From: JBHELQ01 sp046262995
Lineage (GTDB): Bacteria; Actinomycetota; Thermoleophilia; Solirubrobacterales; Thermoleophilaceae
DNA: 61,966 nucleotides
Direction of reading: 5' to 3'
NCBI GenBank assembly: GCA_046262995.1
Contig: JBHELQ010000139.1
Location: 1-61,966, forward strand
Below, piece by piece: positions 32,158 to 40,312 of this stretch (position 1 is the first letter of the stretch; each line of letters opens with the position of its first letter). Under the pieces are notes generated by a model, which was given only the letters and a program-made list of their open reading frames with translations, ran no database searches and had not been told where the DNA came from. The position numbers and the translations under genes are program-made.

Positions 32158-32885
32158 CCGTCGAAGTCGAGAGCGCGGCCGTACCGCGCAAGGAGAAGTC
32201 CCTGACGATCGGGGCGGTGACGAAGCAGCTCGAGCGCGAGTTCCCCGACATCTCGATCTCGAAGATCCGCTACCTGGAGGACCAGAAGCTGCTCGCCCCG
32301 CGGCGCACCCCGGGCGGTTACAGGCTCTACACGCCGGCGGACGTCCAGCGCCTGCGCACGATCCTGCGCCTGCAGCGTGACGAGTTCCTGCCGCTGCGGG
32401 TGATCCGTCAGGAGCTCGCGGCGGGCCGCACCGACGCCGAGGCCTCGAGCGGCGAGTCGCCCGAACCGCGCTCGCTCCGGCGCTCGAGCGTCGCCGTGCG
32501 CGGGCCGGGCTCGCTCTACAAGCTCGAGGAGGTGCTGGAGGACACGGGGGCGGACCCCGGCCTCGTCAAGGAGCTCGAGGACTACGGCGTCATCCGGGGG
32601 GAGAAGCACGAGGGCGAGGCGCACTACGACGACACCGAGCGCGAGATCGTGCGGGCGGTCACGGAGCTGCGCCGCTTCGGGGTGGGCGGCCGCAACCTGC
32701 GCGTCTTCCGCACGTCCGCGGACCGCGAGGCGGCGCTCCTCGAGCAGATCCTGGCGCCCGCGCTGCGCTCCAGGAACCCCCAGCGGCGCAAGGAGGCGGT
32801 CGAGGCGCTCGAGAACCTGGCCGCGATCGCATCGCACCTGAAGCACCTGCTGTTGATCCGCGACCTGCGCAAGCTGGCGAGATAG
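32154..32885 (+). CDS. ftsR: MerR family regulator, FtsR-like
   Basis: 243 residues. The winged-helix N-terminus has LTIGAVTKQLEREFPDISIS, KIRYLEDQKLLAPRRTPGGYRLYTPADVQRL-type spacing (about residues 17-75). A second HTH-like part follows around 115-150 (YKLEEVLEDTGADPGLVKELEDYG region). FtsR homologues sit directly downstream of garA/odhI and activate ftsZ in Corynebacterium. Gene order and architecture match, so I assign the symbol with moderate confidence. ftsZ itself is outside the window. Confidence 0.78.
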   Translation: MTVEVESAAVPRKEKSLTIGAVTKQLEREFPDISISKIRYLEDQKLLAPRRTPGGYRLYTPADVQRLRTILRLQRDEFLPLRVIRQELAAGRTDAEASSGESPEPRSLRRSSVAVRGPGSLYKLEEVLEDTGADPGLVKELEDYGVIRGEKHEGEAHYDDTEREIVRAVTELRRFGVGGRNLRVFRTSADREAALLEQILAPALRSRNPQRRKEAVEALENLAAIASHLKHLLLIRDLRKLAR

Positions 32886-32888
32886 GGT

Positions 32889-32907
32889 CCACGGGCCCGC
32901 CCCGTGG
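32889..32907 (+). promoter_or_regulatory. Hairpin containing the apt start codon
   Basis: CCACGGG (32889-32895) pairs with CCCGTGG (32901-32907) around a 5-base loop. The GTG start of apt (32904-32906) lies inside the 3' arm, so the stem could limit apt initiation when the transcript is read alone. Confidence 0.4.
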
Positions 32908-33425
32908 AGCTGAAGCAGTACATCCAGGACATCCCGGACTTCCCCAAGCCGGGCATCGTCTTCAAGGACGTGACGCCGCTCTTCCTCGACAGCCGGGCGC
33001 TGCGCTTCACGGTCGATCGCCTGGCCGACTATGCCCGCGAGCGCGAGGTGGACTACGTCGTCTCGGCCGAGGCGCGGGGCTTCGTCCTCGGCGGGGCTGT
33101 GGCCGCCACGACGGGCAGCGGCTTCGTGCTGGCCCGCAAGCCCGGGAAGTTGCCGCGCCGGACCTCCTCCGTCGAGTACCAGCTGGAGTACGGGATCGAC
33201 GCGCTGGAGGTCCACAGCGACGCGGTGGGCGACGGCGCCCGCGTGCTCGTGCACGACGACCTGCTCGCGACCGGAGGGACAGCCGGTGCGCTGTGCGGCC
33301 TCGTGGAGCAGGCGGGGGGTGTCGTCGCGGGGTGCGCCTTCGTGGTCGAGCTTGCGTTCCTGGCCGGCCGCGAGCAGCTGGGCGGGTATGACGTCGAGAG
33401 CCTGGTCGTGTACGACCAGGCCTGA
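32904..33425 (+). CDS. apt: Adenine phosphoribosyltransferase
   Basis: 173 residues, normal length. N-terminal IPDFPKPGIVFKDVTPLF, the catalytic SAEARGFVLG, and the PRPP-binding LVHDDLLATGGTAGAL are all intact. It salvages adenine to AMP. GTG start 18 bases after ftsR; no obvious Shine-Dalgarno because the start sits in a hairpin. Confidence 0.95.
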   Translation: MELKQYIQDIPDFPKPGIVFKDVTPLFLDSRALRFTVDRLADYAREREVDYVVSAEARGFVLGGAVAATTGSGFVLARKPGKLPRRTSSVEYQLEYGIDALEVHSDAVGDGARVLVHDDLLATGGTAGALCGLVEQAGGVVAGCAFVVELAFLAGREQLGGYDVESLVVYDQA

Positions 33426-33429
33426 GCCC

Positions 33430-33879
33430 GTGCCCACCGTCACCCGCCGCAGGAGCGTGCAGGCCCCGCTGGAGGCGGTGTGGGACGTGGTGAACGATCC
33501 GTGGCGGCTCCCGGGTTGGTGGCCGCTCGTGACTCGCGTCGAGGAGGCGGAGCCCGATGCCTGGACAGAGGTCCTCGCGTCGCCGAGGGGCAAGGTCGTG
33601 CGCGCCGACTTCACGCTCGTCGAATCCGAGCCCCCCCGGCGGCGTGTGTGGCGCCAGGAGGTGGCGGAGTCGCCCTTCGAGCGCCTGCTCGCGGAGTCCT
33701 TCAGGACCGTGGAGCTCGAGCCGGAGGCGGGCGATTCGACGGCCGTGGCGATCAGCATCCGCCACCGCCCCCGTGGTTGGGCCCGGCTCGGCTTCATCCA
33801 GCTGCGCAGGGCCACCGCGCGGCAGGCGGAGGAGGCGCTCCAGGGCCTGGACTCGCTGCTTACGGGCGGCGCGGCTTGA
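33430..33879 (+). CDS. SRPBCC (START-like) family protein
   Basis: 149 residues. The N-terminal RRRSVQAPLEAVWDVVNDPWR with WWPLVTRVEEAE is typical of the polyketide-cyclase/SRPBCC fold, which forms a cavity for hydrophobic ligands. A final helix (ATARQAEEALQGLDSLL) covers the cavity. GTG start 4 bases after apt; the next gene starts 2 bases after its stop. Its position before a lipid-type flavoenzyme suggests a lipid ligand, which is inference. Confidence 0.85.
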   Translation: MPTVTRRRSVQAPLEAVWDVVNDPWRLPGWWPLVTRVEEAEPDAWTEVLASPRGKVVRADFTLVESEPPRRRVWRQEVAESPFERLLAESFRTVELEPEAGDSTAVAISIRHRPRGWARLGFIQLRRATARQAEEALQGLDSLLTGGAA

Positions 33880-33881
33880 GC

Positions 33882-35495
33882 ATGCGCTGGTGGGGCTGGG
33901 GGGACGACGAGCGGGCGCCCTCGCTCCCTGCGGCTGCCCTTCAGCTCCTTCGCGACGAGCTCGGAGCCGACGGCGACAGCCCGCCCGTGGCACTCGAGGA
34001 TGTGCGCATGCCCGACGCCGCTCTGCCGGCCGCTGTTCGGACGCGCCTGGAGGGGGCCGTGGGCCCCGAGCACGTGCGCGACGATCGAGTCACGCGCGTC
34101 CGCCATGCGGCGGGACGGAGCTACCCGGACCTCGTCCGGCTTCGCTCCGGCGACGCCTCGAACGCGCCTGACGCAGTCGTCTTTCCGGGCTCGGCGGAGG
34201 AGGTCGGACAGGTGCTGGCCGCCTGCACGGAGGCGCGCGTCGCGGTGGTCCCGTTCGGCGGCGGCACGAGCGTGGTGGGCGGCGTCGAGCCGCTCCGGGA
34301 CGGCTTCGCGGCCGCGGTGTCGCTGGACCTCGGGCGGCTCGATGGCGTGCTCGAGGTCGACCGGGTCTCTCTGACGGCCACGCTCCAGGCGGGGCTGCTC
34401 GGGCCCGCGGCCGAGGCGGCGCTCGCGGGGGAGGGACTGACCATCGGGCACTTCCCGCAGTCCTTCGAGCACTCGACCGTCGGCGGCTGGCTCGCCACCC
34501 GCTCGGCCGGCCAGGCGTCGACCGGCTACGGGCGCATCGACGAGCTCGTCGAAGGGGTGCGCTGCGTCGCGCCGGCGGGGGAGCTGGCCACCCGGCCGTT
34601 TCCGGCCTCGGCGGCAGGGCCCTCGCTGCGCGAGCTGATCGTCGGGTCCGAGGGGGTCCTGGGGGTCATCACCGAGGGCACCCTCCGCGTGCGTCCGAGC
34701 CCGGAGGAGCGCCGCTACGAGGGCTGGTCCTTCCGCTCCTTCGAGGAGGGGATGGACGCGCTCCGGGTGATGGCGCAGGCGGACTCCGCACCCGACGTGG
34801 CCCGCCTCTCGGACGAGGAGGAAACGCGGCTGTCCCTGGCCATGACCGACGGGGGCGGCACGACGCGCAGGGTCGGCGGCGCCTACCTGCGCCTGCGGGG
34901 TCACGAGCGAGGCTGCCTGGCGGTGCTCGGCTTCGAGGGAGAGGCGGAGCAGGTGGCGCGCCGCCGCCTGCGAGCGGCGGCGCTGCTTCGGGCGGGCGGG
35001 GGCCTCTCGCTCGGCCGCCGCCCCGGCGAGGCCTGGGCCCGAGGGCGGTATGCGGCGCCCTATCTCCGGGACGAGCTGCTCGGCCGCGGGGTGCTCGTGG
35101 ACACGCTCGAGACGGCCGGCGACTGGCGGCGCCTGCCGGGCCTCTACGCCGCCATCAGTCGGGCGCTGCGCGACGCGCTCGAGCAGCGCGGCACGCCTCC
35201 GCGGGTGATGTGCCACGTCTCCCATCTCTACCGCTCGGGCGCATCGCTCTACTTCACCTTCATGGCCCGGCAGGAGGCCGGGGCCGAGCTCGAGCAGTGG
35301 CACGCGGCCAAGCAGGCCGCCAGCCAGGCGATCGTCGCCGCGGGCGGCACGATCACGCACCATCACGCGGTCGGTCGCGACCACCTTCCCTGGCTCGACG
35401 GCGAAGTCGGACCGCTGGGCCTGGAGGTGCTTCGAAGCGCCAAGGAGCGGCTGGACCCGGCCGGGATCATGAATCCCGGCAAGCTGCTTCCGTGA
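33882..35495 (+). CDS. FAD-binding oxidase, alkyl-DHAP synthase-like
   Basis: 537 residues of the VAO/PCMH flavoprotein family. The FAD pyrophosphate loop is PFGGGTSVVGGVE (about residues 124-136), followed by TIGHFPQSFEHSTVGGWLA and GSEGVLGVITEGTLRV. The C-terminal TITHHHAVGRDHLPWL carries the triple-His motif typical of alkyldihydroxyacetonephosphate synthase, which swaps an acyl for an alkyl chain to form ether lipids. Many actinobacteria carry such homologues with unproven function. Substrate here is open; D-lactate- or glycolate-oxidase-like roles are less likely given the His motif. Confidence 0.82.
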   Translation: MRWWGWGDDERAPSLPAAALQLLRDELGADGDSPPVALEDVRMPDAALPAAVRTRLEGAVGPEHVRDDRVTRVRHAAGRSYPDLVRLRSGDASNAPDAVVFPGSAEEVGQVLAACTEARVAVVPFGGGTSVVGGVEPLRDGFAAAVSLDLGRLDGVLEVDRVSLTATLQAGLLGPAAEAALAGEGLTIGHFPQSFEHSTVGGWLATRSAGQASTGYGRIDELVEGVRCVAPAGELATRPFPASAAGPSLRELIVGSEGVLGVITEGTLRVRPSPEERRYEGWSFRSFEEGMDALRVMAQADSAPDVARLSDEEETRLSLAMTDGGGTTRRVGGAYLRLRGHERGCLAVLGFEGEAEQVARRRLRAAALLRAGGGLSLGRRPGEAWARGRYAAPYLRDELLGRGVLVDTLETAGDWRRLPGLYAAISRALRDALEQRGTPPRVMCHVSHLYRSGASLYFTFMARQEAGAELEQWHAAKQAASQAIVAAGGTITHHHAVGRDHLPWLDGEVGPLGLEVLRSAKERLDPAGIMNPGKLLP

Positions 35496-35502
35496 GCCCG
35501 GG

Positions 35503-36513
35503 CTAGCGCGGCGGAGGCGTCAGGATGATCCGGCCGAGCAGGGCACCCTTGCTGGCGGCGCTCGGAGAGGGCTCCTTCACCGGCAGGAGGCGGCCCCTCA
35601 GCACCGACTGTCCCGAGTGTGCCTGGTTGCTGTCGAGCGGCTCCAGTGAGAGGTCGACGCAGGCGTAGCGCCTGTAGTTGGCCGGCAGGGCGCCTGCGCC
35701 CTGATAGTTGCCCTTCCTGTCGGTCACCTGCGCTCCGATGGCGCGGGCGTCGCTCGGGCTGTTGTAGAGCCAGACCTCGTACGCGTCCTGCGGGCGCTTG
35801 CCCTTGAGCCGGTTCGGCGGGAGCCTGCCGGCCTGCACGATCACCTGCTTGCGGCCCGAGCGCTCGGCGATCAGCGCGAGGCCCGCGGGTCCGGAACGGG
35901 CGGGGGTGGACCTCGATGGGCAGGCGGCGACGTTCGGGCTGCCGCCGGCGGAGGCGTTCTTGGTGTCCTTGCCGTTGTCCCCGGTCAGCACGCCCACGGG
36001 CCAGACGAGCACGGCCACCAGCGCGAGGGCGGCCAGGATTCCCGCCGCAGCCAGCAGGGCGCGGCGCCCGAAACGCCGCTCTCCCTCCGGGCGCTCCCGG
36101 CGTGGCTTGACCGGCTTCTCGCGAGCCGGGCGGGCGGGGCGCTCGCGCCGGCCGCGCTCGGCGTCGGGTATGGACGGCTCAGCGCCGTCTTCGTAGAGCG
36201 TCTCCAGCGAGTCGAGCAGGGAGCGCGCCCAGCTGCGAGCCGATTCCGACCTGCGCAGGTGCCCGCGGGTGGCGGTGGATTCGGGTCCTGCCTGCTGGCC
36301 GAGGATGTAGTCCGCGAGCTGCCCCTGCCACTCCTCGTCCACCTGCCTGGCGCTGACCGGGGCGAGCTTGACGAGCGCGTCGCGGGCGAGCTCGCGGACG
36401 CGCGCCTCCGGCATGCCCAGCATCCCGGAGAGCTCGTCATACGTCTTGCCGCGCTGCAGGACGAGCTCGATGATCGCCCGCTGCGGCGCCGACAGCTGGT
36501 CGAAAGTGGCCAC
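35503..36513 (-). CDS. Sigma-region-4-like HTH, TM, anti-sigma-K-like extracellular domain
   Basis: 336 residues. Residues 4-50 look like a sigma-70 region 4 helix-turn-helix (LSAPQRAIIELVLQRGKTYD, ELSGMLGMPEARVRELARDA). A Pro/Arg/Glu linker (115-150) leads to one membrane segment at about 152-175. The outer part has AYEVWLYNSPSDARAIGA and YACVDLSLEPLDSNQAHSGQ, resembling the extracellular domain of RskA-type anti-sigma factors. It reads as a DNA-binding-like head tethered to a surface domain. Start is GTG 36513, from TATCGT 9 bases upstream and the HTH start; a longer frame to 36594 overlaps the divergent gene. Function unproven. Confidence 0.75.
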   Translation of the reverse strand: MATFDQLSAPQRAIIELVLQRGKTYDELSGMLGMPEARVRELARDALVKLAPVSARQVDEEWQGQLADYILGQQAGPESTATRGHLRRSESARSWARSLLDSLETLYEDGAEPSIPDAERGRRERPARPAREKPVKPRRERPEGERRFGRRALLAAAGILAALALVAVLVWPVGVLTGDNGKDTKNASAGGSPNVAACPSRSTPARSGPAGLALIAERSGRKQVIVQAGRLPPNRLKGKRPQDAYEVWLYNSPSDARAIGAQVTDRKGNYQGAGALPANYRRYACVDLSLEPLDSNQAHSGQSVLRGRLLPVKEPSPSAASKGALLGRIILTPPPR

Positions 36514-36522
36514 GCGCGGCGA

Positions 36523-36532
36523 ACGATAGCCT
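36523..36532. promoter_or_regulatory. Overlapping divergent -10 boxes
   Basis: TAGCCT on the plus strand (36527-36532) ends 7 bases before ATG 36540. TATCGT on the minus strand (36528-36523) ends 9 bases before GTG 36513. The boxes share the TA step at 36527-36528. Confidence 0.5.
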
Positions 36533-36539
36533 GCCCCGA

Positions 36540-36962
36540 ATGACGGAACCGCCGCTCCCACGCGAGGTGCCGGAGCGGACTCTCGACGCTGCACTCGGTT
36601 TCGAGCTGTTGGAATGGGGCGACGAGCGGGCGCGCGGGCGCTTCCCGGTGGAGGACCGGGTGCGGCAGGCCTACGGGATCGTGCACGGCGGCGCGTATGC
36701 CGCGCTGGCCGAGTGGGTCGTCTCCGTCGCGACCGCCGCCGCGGTGCACGACGACGGCATGCTCGCGATGGGACAGGGCAACCAGACGAGCTTCCTGCGG
36801 CCGGTCTCGTCAGGCACGATCACCGCCGACGCGCGCCGGCGCCACCGCGGGCGCACCTCATGGGTCTGGGACGTCGACTTCACCGACGATCAGGGACGCC
36901 TGTGCGCCGTAACGAGGGTGACGATGGCGGTCCGGCCGGCTCCTACGAGCCAAGCGCCCTGA
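36540..36962 (+). CDS. Hotdog-fold thioesterase, PaaI family
   Basis: 140 residues. YGIVHGGAYAALAEWVVSVA carries the HGG motif of PaaI-type acyl-CoA thioesterases, and the C-terminal strand pattern (ITADARRRHRGRTSWVWDV) fits. It would hydrolyse an acyl- or aryl-CoA; the substrate is unknown. It starts from a leaderless-type promoter shared with the divergent gene and overlaps nadE at the 3' ends by 20 bases. Confidence 0.88.
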   Translation: MTEPPLPREVPERTLDAALGFELLEWGDERARGRFPVEDRVRQAYGIVHGGAYAALAEWVVSVATAAAVHDDGMLAMGQGNQTSFLRPVSSGTITADARRRHRGRTSWVWDVDFTDDQGRLCAVTRVTMAVRPAPTSQAP

Positions 36963-38712
36963 GCCGCGGCTGCGGGCGCTCGCTGCGGCTCTCGTAGCGG
37001 TTGGTGATGGGCAGTCGGCGGTCCCGGCCGAACGCCTTGGTGGAGATGCGGATTCCGGGCGGCGCCTGGCGGCGCTTGTACTCGGCCCGGTCGACCATCC
37101 GGATGACGCGTTCCACGTCCTCCACGGTGAGGCCCTGGGCGACCAGCTCCGCGGCGTCCAGGTCCTGCTCCACGTAGCCGGCGAGGATGCGGTCCAGGAG
37201 CTCGTAGGGGGGAAGCGACTCGTCGTCGCGTTGCTCGTAGCGGAGCTCGGCCGACGGCGGCCGCTCCAGGACGCTGGCCGGCACGAGCTCGCGCCCGGCG
37301 TCGGCGTTGCGCCAGCGCACCAGCCGGTAGACCCAGCCCTTGAAGACGTCCTTCAGCACCGCGAAGCCGCCGGCCATGTCCCCGTAGAGCGTCGCGTAGC
37401 CGACCGACAGCTCCGACTTGTTGCCGGTCGTCAGCACGAGCCAGCCGAACTTGTTCGACAGCGCCATCACCACGTTGCCGCGGATACGGGCCTGCACGTT
37501 CTCCTCGGCGATGTCGGGCTCGCGGTCCGCGAAGGCCGGCTCGAGCAGCGCGTCGTAGGCGTGCATGGCCTCCTCGATCGAGAGCTCCAGGAAGTCCGCG
37601 CCCAGGTTCTCCGCGATCGCGCGGGCGTCCGCGCGGGTGCCTTCGGACGAGTAGGGCGACGGCATCGAGACGCAGGTCACGCGCTCCGGGCCGAGGGCAT
37701 CCGCGGCAACGAGCGCGGTCAGCGCCGAGTCGATACCGCCGGAGAGGGCGAGCACGACCCGCTCGAAGCCGTTCTTCTCGACGTAGTCGCGCACGCCCAG
37801 GCGCAGGGCCGCATAGACCTCGGCCTCGGGCCCGAGCAGCTCCGCGATCTGGCCACCCACCTCGCCGGCGTCATCCGCGCTCCACTCGATCATGGCCAGC
37901 GTGGGCACGCCTTCGCCCTCGCGCCTGGTTGCGCTGCGGTGGCGTGGGTCGCGCAGCCGGGCCGCCGCGACGGCGCCGGGATCGAGTGTGCAGAGCGTAA
38001 GCGACTCCTCGAACTGCGGCGCCCTGGCCAGGACCTCGCCGTCCTGGTCGATGGCGAGGCTGTGACCGTCGAAGACCAGCTCGTCCTGGCCGCCGACGGC
38101 GTTGCAGAAGAGCACGCCCGCCAGGTTGTCCCGGGCGCGCTGCACGAGCATGCGCTCGCGCTCCAGCCCCTTGCCCGCGTGGTACGGGGAGGCCGAGAGG
38201 TTGACTATCAGCTGAGCGCCGGCGAGCGCCTCCGAGGTCGCGGGCGGCCCGGGCTCCCAGATGTCCTCGCAGATCGTGATTCCGAGCGGCAGGCCGCCGA
38301 TCTCGATCAGCGCCGGCCCGCTGCCGGCCTGGAAGTAGCGCTGCTCGTCGAAGACGCCGTAGTTCGGCAGGTGCACCTTGCGGTAGACCGCGGCCAGGCG
38401 GCCGTCGGCCAGGACCGCGGCCGCGTTGTAGACGTCGTCCGAGCGCTCGGGAAAGCCTACGAGCGCGACGATGCCGCGGGTCTGCGCGGCCAGCTCCTCC
38501 AGTGCCGCGCGGGCCGCGTCGAGGAAGTCCGTCTTCAGCAGCAGGTCCTCCGGCGGGTAGCCGGTCAGGCACAGCTCCGGGAAGACCACGAGCTGCGCCT
38601 CGGCCTCGCGCGCCCGGGCGGTGTACTCCGAGACCTTGCGTGCGTTGCCCGCTATGTCACCGACCGTCGGGTCGATCTGGGCCAGCGCGACACGCAGCGG
38701 GTTGGCTGCCAT
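36943..38712 (-). CDS. nadE: Glutamine-dependent NAD+ synthetase
   Basis: 589 residues, two domains. The N-terminal nitrilase-like glutaminase (1-270) has the Glu-Lys-Cys triad in FPELCLTGYP, YRKVHLPNYGVFDE and ITICEDIWEPG. The C-terminal NAD synthetase has the PP-loop LALSGGIDSALTA and TGNKSELSVGYATLYGD. It amidates nicotinate adenine dinucleotide using glutamine nitrogen. It is transcribed after glnA on the same strand with a 124-base gap, so it is probably a separate unit. Confidence 0.96.
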   Translation of the reverse strand: MAANPLRVALAQIDPTVGDIAGNARKVSEYTARAREAEAQLVVFPELCLTGYPPEDLLLKTDFLDAARAALEELAAQTRGIVALVGFPERSDDVYNAAAVLADGRLAAVYRKVHLPNYGVFDEQRYFQAGSGPALIEIGGLPLGITICEDIWEPGPPATSEALAGAQLIVNLSASPYHAGKGLERERMLVQRARDNLAGVLFCNAVGGQDELVFDGHSLAIDQDGEVLARAPQFEESLTLCTLDPGAVAAARLRDPRHRSATRREGEGVPTLAMIEWSADDAGEVGGQIAELLGPEAEVYAALRLGVRDYVEKNGFERVVLALSGGIDSALTALVAADALGPERVTCVSMPSPYSSEGTRADARAIAENLGADFLELSIEEAMHAYDALLEPAFADREPDIAEENVQARIRGNVVMALSNKFGWLVLTTGNKSELSVGYATLYGDMAGGFAVLKDVFKGWVYRLVRWRNADAGRELVPASVLERPPSAELRYEQRDDESLPPYELLDRILAGYVEQDLDAAELVAQGLTVEDVERVIRMVDRAEYKRRQAPPGIRISTKAFGRDRRLPITNRYESRSERPQPRLRALGS

Positions 38713-38769
38713 GCCTCAATTGTCGCAGCGCCGGGCGGGCGGCTTCGCGCGAGGCGATTCCTCGGAAGT

Positions 38770-38808
38770 GTCCCAACGAGCGGTCGCAGCGGCACCCCTA
38801 GTTGGGAC
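38770..38808. other. Inverted repeat between glnA and nadE
   Basis: GTCCCAAC (38770-38777) and GTTGGGAC (38801-38808) are a perfect 8-base inverted repeat around 23 bases. It lies 29 bases beyond the glnA stop and 58 bases before the nadE start. It could end the glnA transcript or be an operator; no U-tract is present. Confidence 0.35.
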
Positions 38809-38836
38809 GCTTGCCCGCGATCGGTCCGGACGGCCG

Positions 38837-40312
38837 CTAGGCGTCGTAGTAGAGCGCGAACTCCCAGGGGTGTGGCCTCAACCGCACCTGGTCGGCCTCC
38901 TCGGCGCGCTTGTACTCGATCCACGTGCGGATCAGGTCCTCGGTGAAGACCCCGCCCTTGAGCAGGAACTCGTGGTCGGCCTCTAGTGCATCGAGCGCGT
39001 CGTCCAGCGAGTGGGGGACGTGCGGGATCCGGGCCAGCTCCTCGCTCGACATCTCGAACAGGTCGTGGTCCACCGGGCGCCCCGGGTCGATCCGGTTCTG
39101 CACCCCGTCGAGCCCGGCCATCAGGAGCGCCGAGAACGCCAGGTAGGGGTTGCAGCTCGGGTCCGGCGGGCGGAACTCCACGCGCTTGGCCTTCGGGGAG
39201 GCCGAGTAGACCGGGATGCGGCACGCCGCCGAGCGGTTTCGCTGCGAGTAGACGAGGTTGACCGGGGCCTCGTAGCCCGGCACCAGCCGGCGGTACGAGT
39301 TCGTGGTCGGCGCGCAGAAGGCCATCAGCGCCCTGCCGTGGGCCAGGATGCCGCCGATGTAGTTGAGCGCCTCCCGCGACAGCTGCGCATAGCCGTCGAA
39401 GTCGTACATCACGTTCTCGCCGCCCTTGGAGAGCGACTGGTGCACGTGCATGCCGGAGCCGTTCTCCTCGAAGACGGGCTTCGGCATGAAGGTCGCCGAC
39501 TTGCCCGCCTGCGCGGCCACGTTCTTGACCACGTACTTCTGCAGCTGCAGCTGGTCGGCCATTCGCAGGAGCGTCTGGAAGCGCACGTTGATCTCTGCCT
39601 GGCCCGGCGAGCCCACCTCGTGGTGATGGAACTCGCAGCGCAGCCCCATCGACTCGAGCGTCGTGACCATCCGGGCCCGCAGGTCGCCATGGGTGTCGCC
39701 CGGCGCCGACGGGAAGTAGCCCTGCTGTGAGCGCAGCTTGTGACCGAGATTGGGCTGGCCGTTGCGCTCCGCGCCGAAGCCCTTGCCGCGGTTCCAGTAA
39801 CCCTCGTCCGAGTCGACCTCGTAGAAGGCCGTGTTCGGGCGCTGGTCGAAGGCCACGTGCTCGAAGACGTAGAACTCGGCCTCGGGCCCCATGAAGCAGG
39901 TGTCCGCGATGCCGGTCTCGATCAGGTGGCGCTCGGCCTTGCGGGCCACGTAGCGCGGGTCGCGCGAGTAGGGCTCGCGCGTGATCGGGTCGATCACGTT
40001 GCAGACGATCGACAGCGTCTTCTGCTCGTGGAACGGATCGACCAGCGCGCTCGAGGGATCGGGGAGCAGGACCATGTCCGACTCCGCGATCTCCTGGAAG
40101 CCGCGGATCGAGGAGCCGTCGAAGCCGAGCCCCTCGACGAAGGCGTCCTCGTCGAGCGCGTGGATCGACAGGCCCAGGTGCTGCCAGGTGCCGGGCAGGT
40201 CGGTGAACTTGAAGTCCACCATCCTGACCCCGTGTTCCTGCGCGAGGGCGAGGACGTCCTTGGCCTCGACCTCGCGCCCGCTGACGTAGCGCTCGATCGT
40301 CAGCGGCGTCAT
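38837..40312 (-). CDS. glnA: Glutamine synthetase type I, adenylylation tyrosine replaced by Phe
   Basis: 491 residues, GSI-beta size. Active-site blocks are GFDGSSIRGFQEI, GPEAEFYVF, FHHHEVGSPGQAEIN, ENGSGMHVHQSL and the NRSAACRIP loop. The segment where family members carry the adenylylated Tyr (DLYELPPEE in Mycobacterium) reads DLFEMSSEELARIP here, with Phe at 419. Ammonia is fixed into glutamine. The start overlaps the flotillin stop (ATGA), so it is translationally coupled and the last gene of the ammonium operon. Feedback control by GlnE-type adenylylation is therefore not expected. Confidence 0.97.
   Translation of the reverse strand: MTPLTIERYVSGREVEAKDVLALAQEHGVRMVDFKFTDLPGTWQHLGLSIHALDEDAFVEGLGFDGSSIRGFQEIAESDMVLLPDPSSALVDPFHEQKTLSIVCNVIDPITREPYSRDPRYVARKAERHLIETGIADTCFMGPEAEFYVFEHVAFDQRPNTAFYEVDSDEGYWNRGKGFGAERNGQPNLGHKLRSQQGYFPSAPGDTHGDLRARMVTTLESMGLRCEFHHHEVGSPGQAEINVRFQTLLRMADQLQLQKYVVKNVAAQAGKSATFMPKPVFEENGSGMHVHQSLSKGGENVMYDFDGYAQLSREALNYIGGILAHGRALMAFCAPTTNSYRRLVPGYEAPVNLVYSQRNRSAACRIPVYSASPKAKRVEFRPPDPSCNPYLAFSALLMAGLDGVQNRIDPGRPVDHDLFEMSSEELARIPHVPHSLDDALDALEADHEFLLKGGVFTEDLIRTWIEYKRAEEADQVRLRPHPWEFALYYDA

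Noticed and set aside
32118..35384. 1088-residue minus-strand frame over ftsR, apt and the flavoenzyme
   Set aside because: It is the longest shadow frame here, with no start context and no motifs, and it covers four well-supported genes.
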